From Pseudomaricurvus sp050633365 (GTDB lineage: Bacteria; Pseudomonadota; Gammaproteobacteria; Pseudomonadales; Cellvibrionaceae), in the NCBI GenBank assembly GCA_050633365.1, contig JBOEGJ010000004.1, positions 1 through 64,000 on the forward strand: a DNA stretch of 64,000 nt, written 5' to 3'. A program made the translations under genes and the position numbers. The notes below the pieces were generated by a model. That model was given only the letters and a program-made list of their open reading frames with translations. It was not told where the DNA came from and searched no databases. Shown here piece after piece: positions 50,978 to 58,360 of this stretch (within the stretch, counting starts at the first letter, position 1; each line of letters begins with the position of its first letter).

Positions 50978-51751
50978 ATGCTGCGTTGTGTCACGGGACT
51001 ATTGTGCCTGTTGAGCCTGCTCAGCCACGCCGAGGGTCCGCCATCGGGTCAATTACGGATGTGCTACACGCCGATTAATGCGGACTCTAAATCTCTGGCT
51101 GGAGCGCGCGAGTACGCACTGTTTGATCGCTTTTATGTCAAGCTGCGCGATGGTATAGCACCTCTTGGGCTTAGCATAGAGGCTCAGCAGTTCCCCTGGA
51201 AACGTTGCGCCCACCTGATCGCCACCGGCCAGATGGACGCGACGGTTCCGGTGATTTGGTCTCCGGAAAGAGAAACCTGGGCGGTCTATCCCAAGGCGAG
51301 CGACGGATCTCTGGATGAGAGTGTTCGTCTTCGCAGGGCGGAGTACTTTGTCTATGTTTCTCTCGATAGTGATCTGGTTTGGAATGACGACTCTTTTTCG
51401 GATACCAAATCACGACTTTGGGCGCCTATCGGTTACAAGGTATACGACAAGCTGAGAGAGGATCGCGCGTTAACCATGGAGCGCTATGCAATGGCCGAAG
51501 CCTTTACCATGGTGTCTCGTAATCGCTTGGATGGGGTCGTCGTTGAAGCGAATGATGGGGATTACCACATCAATCAATTAAAACTGGCCGATAAAATAAA
51601 GCGATTGCCGCTCCCCTATTATTCAAACGATTGGTATTTGGTTTTTTCCTATGAGTTCTTCGAGCTTTACCCGCAGATCGCCCGTGAAATTTGGCTCCGC
51701 GGTATTGGCAAAAAAGCCGAATCCGTGTCGACCTCGGCCGCCACGCAATAA
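50978..51751 (+). CDS. Orphan periplasmic solute-binding protein, family 3-like (copy 2)
   Basis: A signal peptide (RCVTGLLCLLSLLSHA) precedes RMCYTPINAD and the shared block PWKRCAHLIATGQMDATVPVIWS, then TMVSRNRLDGVVVE, showing paralogy with the gene at 50037. The ATG at 50978 has AAGGTAA upstream and starts the signal peptide; the frame is open from an ATG at 50951. Its own TATACT box (50938) suggests independent transcription. It ends 45 bp before a convergent gene. Confidence 0.7.
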   Translation: MLRCVTGLLCLLSLLSHAEGPPSGQLRMCYTPINADSKSLAGAREYALFDRFYVKLRDGIAPLGLSIEAQQFPWKRCAHLIATGQMDATVPVIWSPERETWAVYPKASDGSLDESVRLRRAEYFVYVSLDSDLVWNDDSFSDTKSRLWAPIGYKVYDKLREDRALTMERYAMAEAFTMVSRNRLDGVVVEANDGDYHINQLKLADKIKRLPLPYYSNDWYLVFSYEFFELYPQIAREIWLRGIGKKAESVSTSAATQ

Positions 51752-51796
51752 TGCTAGGCGACTTTTCATTTTATGGCTGAGGTTTTAGTCGTGCGC

Positions 51797-53299
51797 TCAA
51801 GGCGCTGTCGACAGTAAAAAGGCACTGAGTGCTTGTCGCTCATTCAAGGTTAATGAAAATTGCGGCATCGGCGGATTGGGGGATAAAAAATACTCCGTAA
51901 GGCTCTCGAAACTGTAGCGCGGCGAGAGATTAGCGAGTAATTTCCCGCTGGCGTTGCCGTTGCGATTATGGAGGTGGCAGTTGCGACAGCCGTTGGCTTG
52001 GTAGAGTTGCTTACCTTCGGCGCTAAGTGTTTGTTTCTCGTCATCACTCAGTGTCGCCCAGTGTGTATCGATGGCGGTAGATGTCTGTTCACTCAAGGTG
52101 CTTTGAGATTCGCCGTAGCACACTCGATAGACAGTGCCGGCATAATCATCACTGACAAATAGACAGCCGTCCGGGCCTTCAGCAATATCAACAGGGCGGC
52201 CAATAACGTCACCGTTTAATTCAAAGCCCGATAGAAAGTCCTTGCCGATAATGCTGCCGTCTTCTTGCCAGTGCAATGACACAACTTTGTAGCCATCGGC
52301 TTGGCTGCGATTCCAAGAGCCGTGCAACGCGGCTAGGGCTGATTTTTCATAGCCTTTTGGCATTTTTGAATTTCGAATAAATCGAAGCCCCAAGGGAGCA
52401 TTGTGCGCGGCAAAACCAAACGCGGGTGAGCGAGAGGTTTCAAGTAGTGCTTCTTGTCCTTCGCCAAAATCGGGGTCAAGATCACCAAAGCCGTTGATGT
52501 AGGGCCAGCCGTAAAAGGCGCCTTGTTCAATTTTGTTGAGTTCGCATACTGGGTAGTCGTCACCTAATAAATCGCGCCCATTATCGGTGGCGTAGAGGCT
52601 TCCGTCCCAAGGGGCGAAGTCGAGCCCGACGCTATTGCGCAAGCCTTCGGCGTAAACCATTGCATTGTTGCCATCGAGATCGAAACGCATGATGGTGGCG
52701 CGGCGCTTGTCGGCTTCCTCACACACATTACACGTTGAACCCATACTCACGTACAAATAATCATCTTTGATACGAATGGACTTGCTCCAGTGATTACCAT
52801 CGTCGGTCAAACCGGTAATGATCTGGCTGTAAGTGCCTTCAACTGTTCCTGTGTCATGATTGAACTTGATCCGACCAATAGCGTGAGACTCTGCGATATA
52901 CAGCCAGTCGCCATGCAGCTCGAGTCCATGGGGGCGTTTCAGTTGCTCCATCAGTACTAGAGTGTCGTCGCTGCGTCCATCTTGGTTGTCGTCGGCTTTG
53001 AGCAGCAGCACTTTCCCGTCTCGAGGTTGGCTGGCGATTAAGTCTCCGCGCCGAGTAAACTCCAGCATGCGCACTTTTTTGAGCCCTGTGGCGTATTGCC
53101 CAATTGAAAACCCTTCGGGCAGCTCGAAGCGCGATTGCATTTTATTTTTATTGGGGGCATCGATCACTGTGCCAAAAACCACATTGAAGATCGCCTCTGG
53201 GCTTGAGATAGGCCCAAAACTTACCAGGGCAACAACGGCAACAACCGCTACCGCCCAAAGGGCGAGAATCCCCTTAATGAATCGCATAAACCAAATCAT
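51797..53299 (-). CDS. PQQ-dependent sugar dehydrogenase-type beta-propeller with C-terminal cytochrome c domain
   Basis: An N-terminal membrane helix (about residues 5-27) anchors a six-bladed propeller of the glucose/sorbosone dehydrogenase type, with RPHGLELHGDWLYIAESHAIGRI, DYLYVSMGSTCNVC, NSVGLDFAPWDGSLYATDNGRD and FLSGFELNGDVIGRPVDIAEGPDG. The last 80 residues carry a c-type heme site CRNCH with a distal PPMPQF methionine. It is predicted in the periplasm, passing electrons to the fused cytochrome. Substrate and dependence on PQQ are inferred from the family. No pqq genes are in the window. Confidence 0.85.
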   Translation of the reverse strand: MIWFMRFIKGILALWAVAVVAVVALVSFGPISSPEAIFNVVFGTVIDAPNKNKMQSRFELPEGFSIGQYATGLKKVRMLEFTRRGDLIASQPRDGKVLLLKADDNQDGRSDDTLVLMEQLKRPHGLELHGDWLYIAESHAIGRIKFNHDTGTVEGTYSQIITGLTDDGNHWSKSIRIKDDYLYVSMGSTCNVCEEADKRRATIMRFDLDGNNAMVYAEGLRNSVGLDFAPWDGSLYATDNGRDLLGDDYPVCELNKIEQGAFYGWPYINGFGDLDPDFGEGQEALLETSRSPAFGFAAHNAPLGLRFIRNSKMPKGYEKSALAALHGSWNRSQADGYKVVSLHWQEDGSIIGKDFLSGFELNGDVIGRPVDIAEGPDGCLFVSDDYAGTVYRVCYGESQSTLSEQTSTAIDTHWATLSDDEKQTLSAEGKQLYQANGCRNCHLHNRNGNASGKLLANLSPRYSFESLTEYFLSPNPPMPQFSLTLNERQALSAFLLSTAP

Positions 53300-53359
53300 A
53301 ACGTTTCCCTTGTGGTGTTTTGGTCGGATTGTCGAGTGACCAAATTTTATTTAAATAGT

Positions 53360-54565
53360 TTACTCGGCTTGCGCCGTCGTTGCTTTAATACGAGCCAGTA
53401 CGATGAAGTTACATAGGCTACCAAACAGCATTAAGGTTGCAACGGGTAAAAGTGTGCCGTCGTGTAATAGACTGCTGACCCCACCAAGTATCGCACCCGC
53501 GGTAAAGGTCGAAGAGCCAAAGATTGCGTTGGCGCTGCCGCCGGCGTTGCCGTGATGGTCCAAATAAAGCGACATATTGTTCGAATAGCTAAACCCCATT
53601 GAGGTTACGATCGCGGCGAAGAAAATCACAGTTATCCAGAGTTGGGGTTCTCCAAAACAGACGTAGAGCCCCAGTGTTGCGGTGGCAAACAGTTGCAATA
53701 GCGATGATTTACGTAAAATCAATAAGCGTTGATGTTTTCGAAGAAGGTGCAGGTTGATTCGCCCAGCAATAATAGAACACCCTGTTACGGCGGCAAAAAA
53801 CAGGGGAAAGGTGGTTTCTTTGACCCCAAAATAATCAATATAAATGAACGATGCATTGGTGATTAGTGTGAATAGAATACCGCTCACGCAGGCTTGACTG
53901 AGTAAGTGCGGTAGTGACTCCTTGGCCTTAAATACCGATGCGTAAGAGTGCCAATAGTGCTTGTGCAATGAGTGTTTGGGACTACTGTCTGAGGGGATGA
54001 TCCGAGTTTCTTCCATTTTGAAACTGAGCATCCAAAGTAGCAGAGCGGCGTAGGCGGCGAGAAAAATAAAAATGCTGTTCCAGTTTATCAGCGTCAAGAA
54101 GACCGCTCCGAGGGCGGGAGCCAACAGGGGAGCCATCATCATGATCATGCCTATGGCCGAGAATACCTTGGCACTTTCTTGGCCTTTAAATCGATCGCGC
54201 ACCATCGCGCCCACCACGACGGAGGCATGTCCACCTCCTAATGCTTGAAGGAATCGCATGAACAAAAACCATCCTGAATCCGTCAGCTGACTGATCGCGA
54301 TGCTGGCAATAATGAATATCGTCAAGCCAACCATCGCCACCGGTTTTCGCCCCAGTCGATCTGACAGTGGACCGCCGATGATTTGCCCTAGCGCAAATCC
54401 CAGTAAGTAAATACTCACCGATAAGTTGATGGTGGGTATGTCGGTCTGCAAATCTCCAGCAATGGTCGGAATGGCTGGCAAATAGGTGTCGATGGCCAGC
54501 GGTGTGATCGCGACCAGTGCGGCGAGCTTGAGCGCTAGAGAGTGCTTGCTTAAGAGTTGAGACAT
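53360..54565 (-). CDS. MFS drug-resistance transporter, Bcr/CflA family
   Basis: Twelve hydrophobic segments are expected in this protein of about 400 aa. The family signatures are TPLAIDTYLPAIP in helix 1, ALGQIIGGPLSDRLGRKPV in the loop after helix 2, and LQALGGGHASVVVGAMVRDRF. These match the Bcr/CflA multidrug exporter group. It is in the inner membrane and driven by protons. The ATG at 54565 is preferred over an in-frame TTG at 54580. Substrates cannot be deduced. Confidence 0.88.
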   Translation of the reverse strand: MSQLLSKHSLALKLAALVAITPLAIDTYLPAIPTIAGDLQTDIPTINLSVSIYLLGFALGQIIGGPLSDRLGRKPVAMVGLTIFIIASIAISQLTDSGWFLFMRFLQALGGGHASVVVGAMVRDRFKGQESAKVFSAIGMIMMMAPLLAPALGAVFLTLINWNSIFIFLAAYAALLLWMLSFKMEETRIIPSDSSPKHSLHKHYWHSYASVFKAKESLPHLLSQACVSGILFTLITNASFIYIDYFGVKETTFPLFFAAVTGCSIIAGRINLHLLRKHQRLLILRKSSLLQLFATATLGLYVCFGEPQLWITVIFFAAIVTSMGFSYSNNMSLYLDHHGNAGGSANAIFGSSTFTAGAILGGVSSLLHDGTLLPVATLMLFGSLCNFIVLARIKATTAQAE

Positions 54566-54637
54566 TGGACGAACAAACAAAGAAAAGAGGATCTTGAGCC
54601 TAACACGAATACTTGGTACTTGCTCGGGTCCACGTTT

Positions 54638-55657
54638 CTAGTTCGATGTTCGCGCGTAAAGGTAGATACCTTGATCGCTCAGTGTTCGGCTTAATTTTTC
54701 TTGATGCCAGCAGCGATTCACCAGCGCTTGGGTTTCTCCAAGGGCCAAATAGTATTCGATGGGGCTGAGCTCACGACGAAATACTTGTGGAATAATCTGT
54801 TTGATACTCTGAGGTTCGGCGCAGGCGGTCATGACTGCCTGTAAGTTCTCGTCGTGATCTTCCAGTAATGCATGCACGCGTTGATGCAGAGCGTGAAATG
54901 GATTGCCGTGCGCCGGTAGGGTCAAGGTTTTTTCTGGTAGGGCTAGAAAGGGTTGTAGCGAATCTAAGTAATCACTCATGGGATCGTCGTTGGGGCATTC
55001 ACCCGTGACACTGATGTTAGGAGATATTCGCGGCAAGACTTGATCCCCAGAAATTAAAACCCCCAGTGAGTCGCAATATAGGCTGGCGTGTTCGGGCGAG
55101 TGGCCGTGCCCGATGATGACCTTCCATTCGCGGCCGTTGATGCTCAGAAGTGTTTGCGCCGACAAACGCTCAAACGCCATCGGCAATGGCTCGCGCAACT
55201 TTTCCATCGGCTCAAAACCTTTGGTGACTTTTTGGTAAAAGCCTTCTTCCATGCCCGCGCGGGCGTAGTGCTGCTCGAGCTGCCAGCTATAGCTCCGTTG
55301 AGCGTGGCTTCGTGCGGCAAAGTACTCGCCCTGGGTCATCCATAAACGCACACGCCAGTGATTGGTGATGAAGTGCGCCAAGCCGCAGTGATCTATATGC
55401 ATGTGGGTAGCGATCACGCCTTTGATGGGTTTGTCTTCAAAGTACCGCTCGAACATCTGCTGCCACAGTTGTTTGGCTTCTGGGAGGTTCATTCCCGTGT
55501 CGACCACATACCAGCCATCGCTGTCTTCCAGAAAATACACATTGATGTGTTTCGGGGGGAAGGGGACAGGCATACGACTCCAATACACATTGTCGGCAAG
55601 GCGTATCATCTGCCCTAATTCTGGGGCATTCACCTCGGTGTATAGCAGATCACTCAT
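54638..55657 (-). CDS. MBL-fold metallo-hydrolase
   Basis: The metallo-beta-lactamase fold is clear: WYVVDTGMN, the zinc motif THMHIDHCG (HxHxDH), VIIGHGHSPEHASLY, and GVLISGDQVLPRISPN. The C-terminal 90 residues are helical, ending with EYYLALGETQALVNRCWH, a pattern of MBL hydrolases with a winged-helix-like tail. The length is 339 aa. It is presumably cytosolic and its substrate is unknown. It is transcribed divergently from the phosphatase gene at 55881. Confidence 0.85.
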   Translation of the reverse strand: MSDLLYTEVNAPELGQMIRLADNVYWSRMPVPFPPKHINVYFLEDSDGWYVVDTGMNLPEAKQLWQQMFERYFEDKPIKGVIATHMHIDHCGLAHFITNHWRVRLWMTQGEYFAARSHAQRSYSWQLEQHYARAGMEEGFYQKVTKGFEPMEKLREPLPMAFERLSAQTLLSINGREWKVIIGHGHSPEHASLYCDSLGVLISGDQVLPRISPNISVTGECPNDDPMSDYLDSLQPFLALPEKTLTLPAHGNPFHALHQRVHALLEDHDENLQAVMTACAEPQSIKQIIPQVFRRELSPIEYYLALGETQALVNRCWHQEKLSRTLSDQGIYLYARTSN

Positions 55658-55880
55658 GGTTAGCTCTCATGGAAGTTTGACGGTTCAGTCTCGCCCAAGG
55701 ACCGCAGCGTCACAATAGCCAAATCTATCAAAGGCTTAGCTCGAAATTGTCAAAGCTGTGGTAATAGATGAAGTGCTGGAGGCGTTGATCTGTGTGGAGG
55801 TCTATGAGATGTCGCATAGACTGTCTCTGGGCTTAGGTGTAAATTTGATGATCACTCGATTATTTAGAAGGATAGCGATA

Positions 55881-56435
55881 ATGAACAATTGGACTCAGTG
55901 GTGCCTGACCGCATTGGTGATGTTGAGTTTCCCGGTTTGGGCCGCAAGTGGTGTTCAGGCTGAGGCGATCAACGGGCTGGGAATTAAAAACTTAAAGCAG
56001 CCAGCAGATCAGGTTTGGGTCGCTGGCCAACCTAATCGAGAGCAAATCGAGCAGCTTGGCAAGACTGGAGTTACCCATGTGATTAATCTGCGCCCCGAGG
56101 CAGAGACCGACTGGCAAGAAGATACGTTGCTTGAGGCGCAGGGTATTGTCTTTCACCGTTTACCAGTGTCTGGTATTGCAGATCTAAACTACAGCAAAGC
56201 CGCTGAGCTAGATCGCTTACTGACGAGCCTTAAAGGTGAAAAGGTGTTAGTGCACTGTGCCAGTGGCAATCGAGTGGGTGGGCTGGTGGCTCTGCAGGCT
56301 CTCGCAGAAGGGGCCACAGAAGCTAGAGCCATTGAAAAGGGCAAGGCCTGGGGGCTAACGCGACTGGAAGCGCGTGTGCGCCAGATCGCCGCTACCGAGA
56401 AGGCAGAAGATGCTTGCTCACAAGTCGCTTGCTGA
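55881..56435 (+). CDS. Periplasmic tyrosine/dual-specificity phosphatase-like protein
   Basis: A signal peptide (CLTALVMLSFPVWAAS) precedes a domain with QVWVAGQPNREQIEQLGKTGVTHVINLRPEAE and the active-site loop VHCASGNRVGG. The cysteine and arginine are four residues apart (CASGNR) rather than five, as in DUF442/beta-lactamase-hydrolase-like phosphatases. The ATG at 55881 is chosen because AAGGA precedes it and the signal peptide begins there; the frame is open from a GTG at 55758. The length is 184 aa. The substrate is unknown. Confidence 0.8.
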   Translation: MNNWTQWCLTALVMLSFPVWAASGVQAEAINGLGIKNLKQPADQVWVAGQPNREQIEQLGKTGVTHVINLRPEAETDWQEDTLLEAQGIVFHRLPVSGIADLNYSKAAELDRLLTSLKGEKVLVHCASGNRVGGLVALQALAEGATEARAIEKGKAWGLTRLEARVRQIAATEKAEDACSQVAC

Positions 56436-56564
56436 TTATTGGATTTATCGAGTCGCTGAGCTGATCGCTGGCGCCTGTCTAGCGGCCGTGTTTCTGCCGG
56501 CTAAGTTGTTAGAGCTGCTAAGTTTTCAGAGCTGCCAGATAGGTCGACGTTTTGGCGCTAGGCA

Positions 56565-56772
56565 TAAAAAACGGGCCATCTCCTTGGGAGAGTGGCCCGT
56601 GGTGTGATCCTTCACGAGACGATCAACGTAATTACCACTCCTTGACCTCTATAGCACGTCCCTGGCCATGTCCTTGAGTCGTCGTCTCTTTTTGCATAAC
56701 TGCAATTAATTTGGGTGCTTCCCTTGGCCTTACTTGGCCTGCACTGTTCTTCCTTGGTTACTTCCTTGTACG
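56565..56772 (-). ncRNA. CsrB/RsmZ-type CsrA-sequestering small RNA (candidate)
   Basis: Read on the minus strand from about 56772, a 208-nt transcript contains eight ANGGA motifs. Six are AAGGA (TCCTT on the plus strand at 56763, 56751, 56671, 56639, 56608 and 56581) and two are AGGGA (56720, 56659). It ends in the hairpin ACGGGCCA...TGGCCCGT followed by six T. The last AAGGA lies at the hairpin tip, as in CsrB-family RNAs. A GATAAT -10 box lies at 56779-56784, predicting a start near 56772. An 18-bp GacA-like palindrome is upstream at 56829-56846. GGA-rich hairpins under GacA control that bind CsrA/RsmA are the established hallmark of CsrB, RsmY and RsmZ. The identity is inferred from these signs, not from a homology search. 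Confidence 0.75.
56571..56600 (-). terminator. Intrinsic terminator of the candidate small RNA
   Basis: On the minus strand ACGGGCCA and TGGCCCGT, with inner TCTCC and GGAGA, form a strong stem, followed by TTTTTT at 56566-56571. The A-rich side faces the upstream phosphatase gene, so the terminator acts in the minus direction. Confidence 0.85.
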
Positions 56773-56828
56773 GTTTGCATTATCAGGTACTCAAGGGATG
56801 GCGACTAGAGGACAACAGCGGTAATGCC

Positions 56829-56846
56829 TGTGCGAGATATCTCACA
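56829..56846. promoter_or_regulatory. GacA/UvrY-type upstream activating site
   Basis: On the minus strand the 18-mer TGTGAGATATCTCGCACA matches the GacA box pattern TGTAAG-N2-AT-N2-CTTACA at about 11 of 14 defined positions, with the central AT in place. It is centred about 66 bases before the predicted start of the small RNA. The rest of the 56847-57012 interval contains the nhaA promoter (TATACT at 56986-56991) and nothing else clear. Confidence 0.65.
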
Positions 56847-57012
56847 GGACGCTTTTTACGCCATGAGGTCATTTATTGACGAATCATCTTTGCCTTAGTC
56901 ACCCAGCGATTCTATACATTACTTATCTTTGAGCACTAGGGTTCTTGTGTCACAGTGCCCCTATTTTCTGAGCTTGATCTAAAATTATACTATTGAGAGT
57001 ACACGCTAACTT

Positions 57013-58191
57013 ATGATCGATGAATTTAAGAGGTTTATGAAGCTAGAATCTGCAGGTGGGATCCTATTGATGGTGGCGGCGGTGTTAGCCATGATTGCGG
57101 CCAATACACCTCTATCGATTTATTACGACTCTCTGATCGACTTACCTGTTGCGGTCAGTGTCGGCACTTTCGAAATTGCCAAGCCTTTACTGTTGTGGAT
57201 TAACGACGGCTTGATGGCGGTGTTTTTCTTTCTTATTGGGCTTGAACTCAAACGCGAGTTGGTCGAAGGCGAACTGGCCGATCCCAGTGCTATCGCTCTG
57301 CCGGCCATTGGTGCTGTTGGCGGCATGGTGGCCCCAGCATTACTGTATGTCTATTTTAATTCCGCTGATGTGGTGGCTATGAAAGGCTGGGCTATCCCGG
57401 CGGCAACAGACATTGCTTTCTCCTTGGGAATTCTCGGATTGTTGGGCACCCGAGTACCTATTGCGCTCAAGATCTTCTTGGTATCACTAGCGATTTTTGA
57501 CGATATCGGAGCTATTGTCATAATCGCGCTGTTTTACACCAGCGATTTGTCGGTAACTGCCTTGGTGATTGCGGCGATTTGTATCGCGGTGCTCTATATC
57601 CTGAATCGTCGACACGTGGTGTCTCTGGCTCCCTACATATTTGTTGGTCTGATTATGTGGACGGCGGTATTAAAATCCGGTGTTCACGCCACCTTGGCGG
57701 GGGTGATTATGGCGCTATTTATTCCGATAAAACCCCGTGAAGGTTCTGACTATTCACCGTTGAAAGAAATGGAGCACGATTTACACGGTGTGGTGGCATT
57801 TGCCATTTTACCGATCTTTGCTTTCGCTAATGCGGGGGTTGAAATGGTAGGGGTGAGTTTCGACAGTTTCCTTCACCCGGTGCCAGTGGGAATTGCGTTG
57901 GGCTTGTTTCTAGGCAAGCAAATCGGAATCTTTGGGCTCTGTTGGGTCGCGATTAAAGCTGGATGGGTCAGTTTACCCAAGGGGCTGGATCTAAAGGCAC
58001 TCTATGGTGTGTCTCTCTTGTGTGGTGTCGGCTTTACCATGAGTTTGTTTATTGGCTCGCTAGCCTTCGAGTCCAGCGGAGTGAACCTGCTGTTCGATGA
58101 GCGTTTGGGAATCATCGCCGGCTCTTTGCTTTCGGGTTTGGCTGGGTATCTGTTTTTGAACGCTGTATTGCCAAAGTCAGATCAGTCTTGA
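57013..58191 (+). CDS. nhaA: Na+/H+ antiporter NhaA
   Basis: NhaA expels sodium in exchange for protons across the inner membrane. Landmarks are RFMKLESAGGILLMVAAVLAMIAANT, FFFLIGLELKRELVEGEL and the paired catalytic aspartates in SLAIFDDIGAIVIIALFY, plus AFANAGVEMVG in the assembly region. The length (392 aa) and about 12 helices are normal. The TATACT box at 56986 places the transcription start about 15 bases before the ATG, so the small-RNA region upstream is not its leader. A long terminator follows. Confidence 0.96.
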   Translation: MIDEFKRFMKLESAGGILLMVAAVLAMIAANTPLSIYYDSLIDLPVAVSVGTFEIAKPLLLWINDGLMAVFFFLIGLELKRELVEGELADPSAIALPAIGAVGGMVAPALLYVYFNSADVVAMKGWAIPAATDIAFSLGILGLLGTRVPIALKIFLVSLAIFDDIGAIVIIALFYTSDLSVTALVIAAICIAVLYILNRRHVVSLAPYIFVGLIMWTAVLKSGVHATLAGVIMALFIPIKPREGSDYSPLKEMEHDLHGVVAFAILPIFAFANAGVEMVGVSFDSFLHPVPVGIALGLFLGKQIGIFGLCWVAIKAGWVSLPKGLDLKALYGVSLLCGVGFTMSLFIGSLAFESSGVNLLFDERLGIIAGSLLSGLAGYLFLNAVLPKSDQS

Positions 58192-58267
58192 ACTCTTAGC
58201 GGGATTCCTTCGACGGCTGTGGCTTCGATGTGAGTGTGGTTAGGATAAACGAAGCCGCCAATCCTTT

Positions 58268-58314
58268 AAACAAAAAGGGCCTTACCGCAGAGGTAAGGCC
58301 CTTTTTGTTTTTTG
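58268..58314. terminator. Very strong terminator after nhaA
   Basis: AAACAAAAAGGGCCTTACC and GGTAAGGCCCTTTTTGTTT form a perfect 19-bp stem with a 5-base loop and a T-rich 3' side. It separates convergent nhaA and ydiJ and can stop both strands. Confidence 0.93.
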
Positions 58315-58360
58315 AAAGAAAAGCGTGTGACTAAAGTTCATGGAATTGCTGAAGCAGTCG

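Noticed and set aside
56410..56607. Small plus-strand ORF starting MLAHKSLADYW with a hydrophobic segment
   Set aside because: It overlaps the end of the phosphatase gene and its last codons run through the terminator of the minus-strand small RNA; no ribosome-binding site is clear.
56644..57012. A cation-sensing riboswitch (nhaA-type leader) on the plus strand
   Set aside because: The pairing seen there is equally available to the minus-strand small RNA, and the nhaA TATACT box lies downstream of it, so the region is probably not in the nhaA mRNA.
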